DNA of 64,000 nt, taken from Prado023 sp963747335 (GTDB taxonomy: Bacteria; Actinomycetota; Actinomycetes; S36-B12; CAIYMF01). Below the pieces are notes generated by a model. It saw only the letters and a list, made by a program, of their open reading frames with translations. It made no database searches and was not told where the DNA came from. The translations under genes were made by a program, and so were the position numbers. Where the stretch lies: assembly GCA_963747335.1 (NCBI GenBank), contig CAVVEV010000002.1:243099-307098 (forward strand). The letters run 5' to 3'. Shown piece after piece: positions 1 through 10,401 of the stretch (positions within the stretch are counted from its first letter, which is position 1; the number at the start of each line of letters is the position of its first letter).

Positions 1-1358
1 CCACCCGGGTTCGCCACGGAGACCGACATCCAGTAGACGCGGCCCTTCTTCAGGCCCTTGATCGTGCACGTGCGGGCCTTCGGCGTCGTGGTGCAGGACC
101 CGGCCACGCGCGCTCCGCGCTTGGCGCTCATGAGCGCCTCGACGCGATAGCCGGTCAGCGCAGCCCCGCCCACCGCTCGTGGAGCCTTCCATCGGGTCGT
201 CACCGACCGCCGCGCGGACTTGGCTGAGACGGAGCGGGGCTTGCTCGGTCGCGCGATCGTGGCAGGCGCCGGTGCGGGGGCTGGTGCCGCGGCCGGGACG
301 GTGCCACTGCCCGGTGCGTAGCCGATGACCGTGGCGGTGAGGTTGGCCGCCCCCAGCGATGTGCCCAACGCAACAGTCCCGTCGGAGGCGATCGGGACGA
401 CCATCGTGGCCGTCGTCGTGCCGATGGGTGTCGGGACCTGTCCCGCGGGGCGGGCGGCGCCCGAGGACCACCCGGCCAGCGTGGCGGGGGCGTTGCTCGC
501 GGAGGTGACCTGGAGCACGACCGCCCCCACACCCGGCGGCATCACCCCGGCGACTGCCGCCGTCGGGTACAGGGCGCGGCCAGCCAGGCTGCGGCACGAG
601 CCCTGAAGACCCGCTCCGACCCCGGCACGGGTGTCCAGGATCACCGTCGGGGTGACCGGGACCGCCCCGGGGACAGCGCTGAGGTCGGGCACGACGCTCG
701 CGCTCCCGGCGCCCGGGGTGGCCTTCGACGACATCGTCGGGCAGTTCGGCTGGGTCTGAGCCGCCCCTGTCCACCAGCTGGTGACCCCGGCGGCGCCGTC
801 CCAGGACATCGAGATGTGGACGTGGTTGCGATGGCAGGTGGTGTCCAGGCCTGGCCCGGCGTTGGCCGGATCGAGGCACCCCCGGTACTCGGTCCAGCTG
901 CGAGCAGGGTCGTACATCCGGATCATCCGGCTGTCCCAGATGATGTACATGATGCCCATGCGGCGGGCGATGGCGTGCGGCGTGCCATCAGGAGCCGGGG
1001 CCAGCAGCCAGGCGAGGAACGCGTCGGCCATCTCCTTCTCGGCCGGTACGCGCACGGAGCGCATCCAGTCCACCGCCCGGCCGTCGAAGTGCTCGCTGGT
1101 GCTCGAGGTGCAGGTGCGGGGGATGTAGATCGTCGCCGGGCCGTAGGTCGCCAGCAGGACGTTCTGCAGTGCGGTGGCGCCGGGTCGCGGAGTCGGGTCG
1201 CAGATCGTCTGCTTCTCGTAGAAGGCCGCGATGTCCAGCTCGGGGGGCAGTGGAACGGAAGCCGTCGGCACGGGCGCGACGGCTGCGGCCGGCACGCCCA
1301 CGAGGGCCACGACCAGGGCAGCCGAGGTCGCGGCAACCAGCGTGCGGATGCCTCCCAT
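1..1358 (-). CDS. Secreted M15-peptidase-like protein with VDR-like and FN3 domains (3' end outside window)
   Basis: About 452 residues are visible from an ATG at 1358, preceded by a GAGGGG ribosome site; the frame runs off the left edge. Residues 1-30 form a signal peptide (MGGIRTLVAATSAALVALVG). Residues about 50-210 carry SEHFDGRAVDW and NHVHIS, matching the SxHxxGxAxD and HxH zinc motifs of M15 (VanY-like) peptidases, here of the ARB_07466-like type. A domain starting VILDTRAGVGAG resembles the beta-rich repeats of actinobacterial exoproteins. After a Pro/Ala linker an FN3 domain begins. A zinc peptidase or wall-binding role is inferred. The real length is unknown. Confidence 0.75.
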   Translation of the reverse strand, partial: MGGIRTLVAATSAALVVALVGVPAAAVAPVPTASVPLPPELDIAAFYEKQTICDPTPRPGATALQNVLLATYGPATIYIPRTCTSSTSEHFDGRAVDWMRSVRVPAEKEMADAFLAWLLAPAPDGTPHAIARRMGIMYIIWDSRMIRMYDPARSWTEYRGCLDPANAGPGLDTTCHRNHVHISMSWDGAAGVTSWWTGAAQTQPNCPTMSSKATPGAGSASVVPDLSAVPGAVPVTPTVILDTRAGVGAGLQGSCRSLAGRALYPTAAVAGVMPPGVGAVVLQVTSASNAPATLAGWSSGAARPAGQVPTPIGTTTATMVVPIASDGTVALGTSLGAANLTATVIGYAPGSGTVPAAAPAPAPAPATIARPSKPRSVSAKSARRSVTTRWKAPRAVGGAALTGYRVEALMSAKRGARVAGSCTTTPKARTCTIKGLKKGRVYWMSVSVANPG

Positions 1359-1485
1359 ACCCCTCCCCTCGGCCCCTGCGCCCCCGCGCTTGACACAACG
1401 TACGGCCACGCACTGCTAAATCCAGTGATTTCGCTTCCTTAAGGGCAGCCCCTGAGCACGATCGCCGGCAGGCTCCTGCACCCCG

Positions 1486-2232
1486 ATGCGGAATCCGCCT
1501 ACGATGACCGGCGTGGAGATCCCCCCTGAGCTCACGCGCGTCCTGGTCGTCACCGCCCATCCCGACGACGTCGACTTCGGCTCCGCCGGCACCGTGGCGA
1601 CCCTCGTCTCGGCCGGGGTCTCGGTGACCTACTGCATCGTGACCGACGGCGACGCCGGAGGCTTCGACCCGGCCGTCCCCCGCTCGGAGATCCCCGGGAT
1701 CCGACGTGCGGAGCAGGTGGCGGCGGCCGAGGTCGTGGGGGTGACCGACGTCCGGTTCCTCGGCTACCGCGACGGCGAGCTCACAGTCAGCCACGAGCTG
1801 CGCCGCGACATCACCCGTGTCATCCGCCAGGTGCGCCCGCAGCGCGTGATGACCATGTCCCCGGTGCGCAACTGGGATCGGATCGCGGCCTCGCACCCGG
1901 ACCACATGGCCGCCGGCGAGGCGACCGTGCAGGCCATCTACCCCGACGCCCGCAACCAGTTCGCCCATCCGACGCTCATGACCGACGAGGGTCTCGAGGA
2001 GTGGGTGGTCACCGAGCTCTGGATGTCGGGCTCCCCGACCCCCAACACGTTCGTCGACGTGACCGACAAGCTCCCGCTGAAGCTGGCGGCCCTACGCGCG
2101 CATGTGAGCCAGACCGAGCACATGGAGGACCTCGAGGGGATGATCCGCGGCTGGATGGCCCAGACCGCCGAGCGCGGCGGGCTGCCCGAGGGGCGCCTGG
2201 CCGAGATGTTCCACGCCGTCACGCTGGCCTGA
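1486..2232 (+). CDS. PIG-L (LmbE-like) family deacetylase
   Basis: A 248-residue protein with TAHPDD near the N-terminus and SHPDH near residue 130, the zinc-binding signatures of the PIG-L/LmbE/MshB fold that removes acetyl groups from N-acetylglucosaminyl compounds. Related actinobacterial enzymes act on mycothiol precursors or conjugates, but nothing here fixes the substrate and I do not call it MshB or Mca. The first ATG is at 1486; a second at 1504 (MTGVEIPPEL) is equally plausible because neither has a clear Shine-Dalgarno, so a leaderless transcript is possible. It diverges from the M15-like gene and is followed by a small membrane protein on the same strand. Confidence 0.85.
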   Translation: MRNPPTMTGVEIPPELTRVLVVTAHPDDVDFGSAGTVATLVSAGVSVTYCIVTDGDAGGFDPAVPRSEIPGIRRAEQVAAAEVVGVTDVRFLGYRDGELTVSHELRRDITRVIRQVRPQRVMTMSPVRNWDRIAASHPDHMAAGEATVQAIYPDARNQFAHPTLMTDEGLEEWVVTELWMSGSPTPNTFVDVTDKLPLKLAALRAHVSQTEHMEDLEGMIRGWMAQTAERGGLPEGRLAEMFHAVTLA

Positions 2233-2284
2233 GCCGGGTCCGGGGATTTCGCCCGGTTCGCCCCAGAGGTCCTACTCTGGGGAC

Positions 2285-2635
2285 ATGAAGATCCTCTTCG
2301 AGTCCCTCGTCGTCCTGCACTTCATCGGCCTTGCAGCCCTCCTCGGCGGATGGCTGGTCCAGCTGTCGGCCCCGACCAAGGTGGTCAACCGCGCCATGCT
2401 CGACGGGGCATTCACCCAACTGGCCACGGGCCTGGCGATGGTCGGCATGGCCGAGACAGTCCTGGCCGACGACGAGGACGTCAACCACATGAAGATCGGC
2501 ATCAAGCTGCTGATCCTTCTGGTGATCACCGTCCTGGCATGGGTGAACCGCAAGAAGGAGTCCGTCCCGGTCGGGGTCTGGGCGGCCATGGGCGGCCTGA
2601 CGATCGTCAACATCATCATCGCGGTCTTCGTCTGA
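2285..2635 (+). CDS. Small integral membrane protein, function unknown
   Basis: A 116-residue protein with about four hydrophobic segments (residues roughly 5-25, 42-58, 70-85 and 96-115). Short charged stretches separate them, including ADDEDVNH and NRKKES. No catalytic motif is visible. It lies 52 bp after the deacetylase on the same strand, so co-transcription is possible. I do not recognise a functional family. Confidence 0.75.
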   Translation: MKILFESLVVLHFIGLAALLGGWLVQLSAPTKVVNRAMLDGAFTQLATGLAMVGMAETVLADDEDVNHMKIGIKLLILLVITVLAWVNRKKESVPVGVWAAMGGLTIVNIIIAVFV

Positions 2636-2660
2636 GCCGCGCGTTCGCATCCATGTGCAC

Positions 2661-2687
2661 GGAATCGACGATCGGATGGTCGATTCC
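2661..2687. terminator. Bidirectional terminator hairpin
   Basis: A perfect 9-bp inverted repeat (GGAATCGAC / GTCGATTCC, 9-nt loop) sits in the 63-bp gap between the convergent ends of the small membrane protein and the LuxR regulator. There is no U-tract, as is usual in this GC range. Confidence 0.6.
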
Positions 2688-2698
2688 GGACACAGCGA

Positions 2699-3388
2699 TC
2701 AGACCACGCCGCGGGCCTGGGCCCAGCGGGTCAGCTCGTGACGGTTGGACAGCTGCAGCTTGCGCAGGACCGCCGACACGTGGGTCTCGACGGTCTTGAC
2801 CGAGAGCACGAGCTCCTTGGCGATCTCCCGGTAGGTGTAGCCCCGGGCGATGAACCGCATCACCTCGCGCTCACGCGGCGAGAGCTGGTCGAGCTCGTCG
2901 ACGGCGGGAGCTGCGTTTCCGGAGAAGGCATCCAGCACGAAGCCCGCGAGCCTCGGGGAGAAGACCGCCTCGCCGGCGGCGACCCGATGGATCGCCTCGA
3001 GCAGCTCGTCGGCGGTGACGCCCTTGGTGACGTAGCCACGCGCACCGCCGCGGACCACTCCGATCACGTCATCGGCCGCGTCGCTCACGCTCAGAGCCAG
3101 GAACCGGGTGCCGGGCAGTTCCGGCACGCACGCGTCCAGGATGGCGCGACCGCCTCCCCCCGGTAGGTGCACGTCGAGCAGGACCACATCGGGTCGGGTG
3201 GCCCGGATGACGATGATCGCCTTCTCCACGTCCCCGGCCTCCCCGACGAGGTCCACGGACCCCGCCAGCTCGTGGGCGACGCCCGCACGGAACAGGCCAT
3301 GGTCGTCGACCAGGACCACCCGGGGCAGCGGCGTCCGCGTCGGACGGCCCGGGGCAGTCGGGGACGCCGGATCGGGGGTCTCAGGCAC
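2699..3388 (-). CDS. LuxR/NarL-family response regulator, partner of the PspC-domain kinase
   Basis: About 229 residues. The receiver domain has the acidic pair in VVLVDDH, the phospho-acceptor Asp in DVVLLDVHLPG and the Lys in GYVTKG. The C-terminal HTH matches LuxR (LSPREREVMRFIARG, then SVKTVETHVSAVLRKL). The reading frame stays open upstream, but the GTG at 3388 is preferred: it follows GGCAGGGG and overlaps the kinase stop by 8 nt, so the two are translationally coupled. It probably controls the divergent LiaF-like gene in a LiaSR/VraSR-like envelope-stress circuit; that role is inferred. Confidence 0.88.
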   Translation of the reverse strand: MPETPDPASPTAPGRPTRTPLPRVVLVDDHGLFRAGVAHELAGSVDLVGEAGDVEKAIIVIRATRPDVVLLDVHLPGGGGRAILDACVPELPGTRFLALSVSDAADDVIGVVRGGARGYVTKGVTADELLEAIHRVAAGEAVFSPRLAGFVLDAFSGNAAPAVDELDQLSPREREVMRFIARGYTYREIAKELVLSVKTVETHVSAVLRKLQLSNRHELTRWAQARGVV

Positions 3389-4607
3389 GGCCCGCACCCC
3401 TGCCGGGCAGGACCAGCCGGACCTCGGTGCCCTCGCCCGGCGCGCTGCGCACAGCGGCTGAGCCGCCCACAGAGGACATCCGGGCCATGATGGACTGGCG
3501 TACTCCGTGACGGTCGGGGTCCACGGCGTCGACCTCGAACCCGCAGCCCCGGTCACGCACGTTGACCTCCACCTGGTCGGACTCCACCTCGGCGTACACC
3601 GTCGCCGGCGCGCCGGCATGCTTGGCAGCATTCACCACCGCCTCACGCGTGGCCGCCACCAGGGCCGCGAGCCGATCGTCCACCACCGCATCGCCGACCG
3701 TCACCAGGTCGATCCGCGCGTCGTAGTCGGCCTCGGTGGTGGCCACGACCTCCGCCAGGGCGGCACCCAGCGAGCCCGACGTGCCCACCGGGGCGTACAG
3801 CCAGGAGCGCAGGGCACGCTCCTCGGCGCGGGCCAACCGGGACACCTCGGCAGGGTCGTCCGCGCGTCGCTGGATCAGGGTCAGTGTCTGGAGGACGGAG
3901 TCATGCACACGTGCGGCCATCGCCGCGCGCTCCTCGGCGCGGACCGCCGCGTACCGCTCCGCCTCCAGGCCCTTGATCCACGTCGAGATCCACGGCAGGG
4001 CGATCAGGACCAGCCCTGCCACGACTGCCCCCGCCGCCGCCATCGATCGTCCTGTCGTGGCCAGGTCGAGCTGCGGCCCGATCACCGCGACCAATCCCAG
4101 CAGCACCAGCCCGAGCCCGACGAGGACCCGGATCCAGCCCTGGCGGTCCGACAGCGCGGCGGTGGCCTGCACGCCCTCCTCGGCCCGGCCCCGCAGGGTC
4201 GCGCGCTGGAGGTCGTCGCTCTGCCGCCACAGCAGCGTCACGCCGGCTCCCAGGATCAGGATCGGGCCCCAGAGGGAGACCCGGATCGGCAGGCCCAGCG
4301 CCGCCAGACCCAGCAGCACGCCCAGGCTCAGGGCGAGGATTCCCAGCACCCCGGTGAGGTCCCAGCCGGCGGTCGGCCTGGCTGCCGACTCCGGGGACGT
4401 ACGACGCGCCGGGTCCAGGGGCAGGAAGACCCACATCAGGGCGTAGGCCACGATGCCCACGCCGACGACGAGCGTCGTCAGCACGAAGGCCATCCGGAAG
4501 ATCCACGCGGGGGCGGAGAAGTGCTCCGCGAGGCCACCACAGACCCCACCGACCCAGCGATCGGACACGCTGCGCATGACGCGGCGGGTCATCACGGGCT
4601 GGCTCAT
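3381..4607 (-). CDS. PspC-domain sensor histidine kinase (LiaS/DesK-like)
   Basis: A 408-residue membrane kinase. Residues about 8-65 are a PspC domain (VGGVCGGLAEHF, then a helix pair). About four more membrane segments follow to residue 215. The HisKA_3 helix has the phospho-acceptor in MAARVHDSVLQTLTLI. The ATPase domain shows the N box (TREAVVNAAKHAG) and G boxes (RDRGCGFE, APGEGTEV). It overlaps the LuxR regulator at its 3' end and diverges from a gene whose product also carries PspC, so the sensor input may be PspC-PspC contact. Gram-positive relatives sense cell-envelope damage. Confidence 0.9.
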   Translation of the reverse strand: MSQPVMTRRVMRSVSDRWVGGVCGGLAEHFSAPAWIFRMAFVLTTLVVGVGIVAYALMWVFLPLDPARRTSPESAARPTAGWDLTGVLGILALSLGVLLGLAALGLPIRVSLWGPILILGAGVTLLWRQSDDLQRATLRGRAEEGVQATAALSDRQGWIRVLVGLGLVLLGLVAVIGPQLDLATTGRSMAAAGAVVAGLVLIALPWISTWIKGLEAERYAAVRAEERAAMAARVHDSVLQTLTLIQRRADDPAEVSRLARAEERALRSWLYAPVGTSGSLGAALAEVVATTEADYDARIDLVTVGDAVVDDRLAALVAATREAVVNAAKHAGAPATVYAEVESDQVEVNVRDRGCGFEVDAVDPDRHGVRQSIMARMSSVGGSAAVRSAPGEGTEVRLVLPGRGAGRA

Positions 4608-4652
4608 GCCCCCATGATCACCTGTGCGCGTGCGGACTGTCCTCAGGGACCC

Positions 4653-4673
4653 ACCCTGAGTCCGGCTCAGGGT
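4653..4673. promoter_or_regulatory. Palindromic operator candidate in the divergent PspC intergenic region
   Basis: An 8-bp perfect inverted repeat, ACCCTGAG-tccgg-CTCAGGGT, flanked by further CTCAGGG/TCAGGGT words near 4642, 4674 and 4679. It lies between the divergent kinase-regulator operon and the PspC-LiaF-like gene, where a LuxR-type dimer would be expected to bind. Assignment to the neighbouring regulator is inferred. Confidence 0.5.
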
Positions 4674-4739
4674 CGGGTCAGGGTCAGATCCGGGGGAAAC
4701 CTGCTACCGGCCGGGGTTGCGCGGGCAGATGCTGGAGCC

Positions 4740-6182
4740 ATGAACGAAACAAGCAACACCCCGCCCCCCGTCCCCGACAACCAGCCCGACGAGCAGCCCA
4801 CAACGGTGCTCGGCGAGCAGTCAGCCGCCCCGGTGGCTCCCACCGCCCCGACCGCCCCGGCCGCTCCGGATCAGCCGACGCAGGTGCTCGGCGCCGACGC
4901 CACCCAGGCCTCGGCCGCGTACCCCGGCGCGACCGCCGACCCGGCCTACCCCAGCCCGGCCTACGCCGGCGCCGCTGCTGGCGGTCCGGCCACCGGCAGC
5001 TACCCGCAGCAGGGGGCCTTCCCGCCTCCCGGCTCCTACCCGCCGCCCGCCGGGTACCAGCAGGCCGGCTACCAGCAGCCGGGGTACGAGCAGCCGGGTG
5101 CCTACGCACCGCCCGGGGCCTACACCCCACCAGGTGCGTACCAGCAGCCCGCGGGCTACCCGGCAGCTGGCGGCTACCAGCCGACCCGACCGGCCCCACG
5201 CCTCACCCGCAGCCGCAGCCAGCGGGTCGTGGGCGGCGTCTGCGGCGGCCTGGCCCGCTACTGGAACACCGACCCGACGCTGCTGCGCATCCTCACCGTC
5301 GTCCTGACGCTGGCCACCGGTGGCGCCTTCCTGGTCGGCTACGTGATCGCGTGGATCGCGATCCCCGATGAGCCCATGGGCCCCTACGGCCAGGGCGACC
5401 AGCTCGGCTACGCCTCGGGCGGCAACCCCGGCTACGCCGACGCCCGGGCCGAGTACATCCCCCCGGCTCCCCGGGAGCGCTCCTACCTGGGGTGGCTGGT
5501 CATCTCCGCCGCGATCCTCGTGGCCGGGGTCCTGGCCCTGATCGGGTTCCTGGTTCCGGCCAGCGTCGGGATCTGGGGCGTGATCCTCGGAATCACCCTG
5601 GCCATCCTGGGCATCGGGCTGCTGATCGGCACGAAGTACGGCCGCGCCCGCTGGCTGCTCTGGCTGGCGATCCCACTGGCGTTCATCACGTTCGTCACCG
5701 TCACGGCCAGCAACTTCGTGGCGTCGAACCCGAACTGGGACCGTTGGACCGCGACCACGGACGGAACCGGCCAGTGGGGCGGCCTGACCATCGGTGACCG
5801 CACCTGGGAGGTCACCCCCGCAGATGCCGCCGAATCACCGCTGGACTTCCAGCTCTCTGCCGGCGCGGCCGTCCTGGACCTGTCCGAGCTCACCGCCATC
5901 GGCGAGTCGGAGCCCGGCGAGCCCGAGCAGGCCGTCGAGATCGAGGCCGGCGTCGGCGTCGGTGAGCTGATCATCGTGATCCCGCGCGACATGCAGCTGG
6001 ACCTGAACGGGACCGTGGACATCGGCCAGATCGATCTCCCCGGCTCCCGACCGACCGAGGGAGACGACCTCACGGTCGACACCACCATCACGCCCCTGGC
6101 CGAGGGCCAGCCGGCCTACATCGTCACTGTCGACGCCGCGATCGGCGCCGGAAACCTGGAGGTGCGCCGTGAGGCAGCATGA
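4740..6182 (+). CDS. PspC-domain membrane protein with LiaF-like C-terminal domain
   Basis: About 480 residues from ATG 4740. Residues 1-150 are a disordered, Pro/Tyr/Gln/Gly-rich cytoplasmic tail with repeated YQQ-x-GY and YAPPGAY units and two TTVLG/TQVLG-like words. A PspC domain follows at about 155-215 (VVGGVCGGLARYW). Three or more membrane helices span residues 245-325, then a beta-rich domain (DFQLSAGAAVLDLSEL ... IVIPRDMQLDLNG) resembles the LiaF/DUF2154 domain. LiaF proteins inhibit their cognate kinase in Firmicutes. The divergent PspC kinase is the obvious partner. Longer upstream in-frame sequence is an artefact of the GC-rich antisense frame. Confidence 0.88.
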   Translation: MNETSNTPPPVPDNQPDEQPTTVLGEQSAAPVAPTAPTAPAAPDQPTQVLGADATQASAAYPGATADPAYPSPAYAGAAAGGPATGSYPQQGAFPPPGSYPPPAGYQQAGYQQPGYEQPGAYAPPGAYTPPGAYQQPAGYPAAGGYQPTRPAPRLTRSRSQRVVGGVCGGLARYWNTDPTLLRILTVVLTLATGGAFLVGYVIAWIAIPDEPMGPYGQGDQLGYASGGNPGYADARAEYIPPAPRERSYLGWLVISAAILVAGVLALIGFLVPASVGIWGVILGITLAILGIGLLIGTKYGRARWLLWLAIPLAFITFVTVTASNFVASNPNWDRWTATTDGTGQWGGLTIGDRTWEVTPADAAESPLDFQLSAGAAVLDLSELTAIGESEPGEPEQAVEIEAGVGVGELIIVIPRDMQLDLNGTVDIGQIDLPGSRPTEGDDLTVDTTITPLAEGQPAYIVTVDAAIGAGNLEVRREAA

Positions 6183-6423
6183 GACCGACTACCTGTCCCT
6201 GGCCGCTGGCCTTCTGTTCACCGTCCTGGGCGTGCTGTTCGCAGTCAGCGCCGCCACCGGGTGGCAGATCGACGGACGCTGGATCACCCCGACCGTGCTG
6301 ATCGCCCTGGGCGCCGGTGGCGTGGCCGCCTCCCTGGCAGCGTCCAAGCGCCAACAGCGTGACGCCGAGGCCCTGGCCGCCACCGAGTCGAAGGACTCCT
6401 GGCCCACGGACCCGTTCGCCTGA
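6169..6423 (+). CDS. Small two-helix membrane protein of the PspC cluster
   Basis: An 84-residue protein starting at GTG 6169, inside the last 14 nt of the LiaF-like gene and therefore probably translationally coupled. It has two hydrophobic helices (residues about 10-28 and 40-58) and a charged, Ala-rich tail ending in PTDPFA. No known domain is recognised. Its place suggests it belongs to the envelope-stress module. Confidence 0.72.
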   Translation: MRQHETDYLSLAAGLLFTVLGVLFAVSAATGWQIDGRWITPTVLIALGAGGVAASLAASKRQQRDAEALAATESKDSWPTDPFA

Positions 6424-6459
6424 CCCCGTCGCCCCGGCAGACCGGGACGACTGCCCCGC

Positions 6460-6491
6460 AGGACCCCCTCGGACCCCCACGAGGGGGTCCT
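6460..6491. terminator. Strong bidirectional terminator
   Basis: A perfect 12-bp stem (AGGACCCCCTCG / CGAGGGGGTCCT) with an 8-nt loop, 37 bp after the PspC cluster and about 135 bp downstream of the guaA stop on the other strand. Confidence 0.8.
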
Positions 6492-6532
6492 GCCCTGTTC
6501 GCGCCGCCGCCGCCCCCGGGCGTGATCGCGAA

Positions 6533-6610
6533 TTGCTCCAACACTGCGGCTGTGACGGCGCTCGAGCACTGGACGAAGTCGCCTGGAGCGCCCGAGAGTT
6601 GGATGAAGTC
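6533..6610. repeat. Dispersed intergenic hairpin repeat, copy C
   Basis: Starts TTGCTCCAAC and ends with GCGCCCGAGAGTTGGATG, so it holds two opposed copies of a core close to TTGCTCCAASTCTCGGGCGC. The same core recurs at 43131-43215 and 57684-57741, always between genes. It fills most of the gap between the terminator and guaA. Confidence 0.6.
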
Positions 6611-6625
6611 TGGGGACGGCTCCGG

Positions 6626-8192
<1,567 letters not shown>

Positions 8193-8495
8193 GGGCGGCA
8201 GCCTACGCGGGCCGGATCCATCGGGAGCTCAGCCCATCACCGCTGCGCACATCCCGCGGCCATCCACCCGCCCCCACCCTGGAGCCTCGCGCCGGTCCCG
8301 GTCGAAAGGGCGATCGTTGGGGAGGCCAGGAGGCAACCCCGCGCTCGGAGTTGTCGATCCCAGCCGATCCCCACGGGATCTTCCGACGCAAACGGCCGCG
8401 AGGTTCGACACCAACGCCGCCCAGGCACTGCCTGACCTGGCCATTCGACCGGATCAGGCGCGAGGTTCGGCGAGGCAGGCCCCTGAGGAGCCCGC
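8193..8495. other. Intergenic region upstream of guaA
   Basis: About 300 bp between the guaA start and the ChoD-like stop. I see no credible ORF with actinobacterial codon use, no strong hairpin and no clear promoter hexamers. It must hold the guaA promoter unless guaA is read through from choD. Confidence 0.5.
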
Positions 8496-10328
8496 CTACT
8501 GCGCGGGGCGGACTGAGGGGAGGCCCAGGTCGACCGGCAGGCGCAGCGCTCCGTGGGCGTGATCGGGCACGACCGGGTTCTTCGGGGCCACCGCGGCGAT
8601 CCGGGTGTACCCGCGGCCCTGCTCCGGCCGCGGATCGTCCTCGCCGGCGTTCGGCCACAGCGCCATCGCCCGCTCGGCCATCGCGGTGATGGTCAGCGAC
8701 GGGTTGACCCCGACGTTGGCCGTGATGGTCGAGCCGTCGACGATGTGCAGCCCGGGGTAGCCGTGGACCCGGTGGTACGGGTCGATGACGCCCTCCTCGG
8801 GCGTCAGGCCGATCACCGCACCGCCGATGAAGTGCGCGGTCATCGGGGCGTCGATGACCTCGCCCCAGTTGCCCATCGGGCGACCGCCGATGATCCGCGA
8901 CAGCCGGCGCATCGCGTCGTTGGCCACCGGGATCCACGTCGGGTTCGGCGCGCCCTCACCCTGCTTGCTGCGCAGCCGGAAGCGCCCGGACCGGGTCCGC
9001 TCGCCGAACACCGTGACGGAGTTGTTCACGTTCTGCATGACCAGGGCGATGATGTCGCGCTGCGATGCGCCCTTGACCCACATCGAGGCCAGCACGTCCT
9101 TGGGGTTCCTCAGCGCCACCTTGGCCCACTGCCTGTACCGCGGGACTCCCTCCTCGCCGTCGCTCATGACGGTGCCGAGCATCAGCATCGCGTTCGAGCC
9201 CCTGCCGTAGCGGACCGGCTCGATGTGCGTCGTCGGATCCGGGAAGAACGAGGAGGTGATCGCCACTCCGTGGGTGAAGTCGCCCTCCCCGGGCGGGGTG
9301 GCATTGACCACGCCCACCAGGGACTCGGAGTTGGTCCGGGTCAGCGTGCCCAGGCGCGGGGAGATCTCCGGCAGCACGCCGTCGGCGCGCAGGCGGTGCA
9401 GCAGGCTCTGGGTGCCCCAGGTGCCGGCCGAGAAGACCACGTGCTCGGCGGTGAACGTGCGTCCGGCACCGTCCTCGTCGCGACCGTGACGCCCTTGCGC
9501 GCGGCCAGCCTGCCGCGCACCTTGCCGGTGGCCTTGGCCGCCAGCGACTCGGTGGATCGGGTGTCGACGGCCCAGCGGCCGTCGGGCAAGCCGACGCACG
9601 CTGGTCACCGTCGTCAGCGGGTGGACCTGGGCGCCGGCGCTCTCCGCCAGGCCGAGGTAGTTCTTCACGAGCGTGTTCTTGGCGTTGTGCCGGCAGCCGG
9701 TCATGCACTCGCCGCACTCGATGCAGCCGGTGCGCTCCGGCCCGACGCCGCCGAAGTACGGGTCCGCAGCCGTCACGCCCGGGGCTGTCGCCGAAGTACA
9801 CGCCGACCGGGGTCTTCTTGAACGTGTGCCCGACGCCCATGTCGTCGGCGACGGCCTTGAACGCCACGTCGGCGGCGGTCATGGTCGGGTTGGTGACCAC
9901 GCCGAGCATCCGCTGGGCCTGGTCGTAGAACGGCAGCAGCTCGCCCGCCCAGTCGGTGATGTGCGGCCCAGTGCGGGTCCGTGAAGTACGCCCTCACCGG
10001 GCACGTACAGGGTGTTGGCGTAGACCAGCGAGCCGCCGCCGACGCCGGCCCCGGCCAGGACGATCACGTCGTTGAGCCGGTGGATGCGCTGGATGCCGGT
10101 GCAGCCCAGCTCCGGGGCCCACAGGTAGTCCTTGACGCGCCAGGAGGTCTTGGCGAAGTCCTCGTCGGCGAAGCGTCGGCCGGCCTCGAGGACCCCGACC
10201 CGGTAGCCCTTCTCGGTCAGGCGCAGCGCGGTCACGGATCCACCGAACCCGGAGCCGATCACCAGGACGTCGTAGTCGGTGGCGGAGGTCTCGGGTCCGC
10301 TGCCCGTGGTGCCGTCGAAGTCGCCCAT
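8496..10328 (-). CDS. choD: GMC-family FAD oxidoreductase, ChoD (cholesterol oxidase)-like, with about five frameshifts
   Basis: About 610 residues when joined across frames. The FAD-binding motif VLVIGSGFGGSVTALRL starts near residue 20, followed by GAGVGGGSLVYANTLYVP, a four-Cys cluster (GCIECGECMTGCRHNAKN) and the GMC C-terminal motif (HIVDGSTITANVGVNPSLTI). This layout closely matches Mycobacterium ChoD as I recall it; steroid activity is unproven and other bulky alcohols are possible. Shifts lie near 9992, 9965, 9780, 9590 and 9480: four gained bases and one lost, netting in frame. It sits between guaB3 and guaA as in mycobacteria. Confidence 0.85.
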
Positions 10329-10401
10329 GGCTTCGACGATATCCCCGACCGGAGGGGCCCGCCCCACCGGGCGGGGCGCAGCGACGTGAATCCCTGGGCT
10401 C

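Noticed and set aside
3507..4739. In-frame upstream extension of the PspC-LiaF-like gene
   Set aside because: This part is antisense to the sensor kinase; the real protein starts at ATG 4740.
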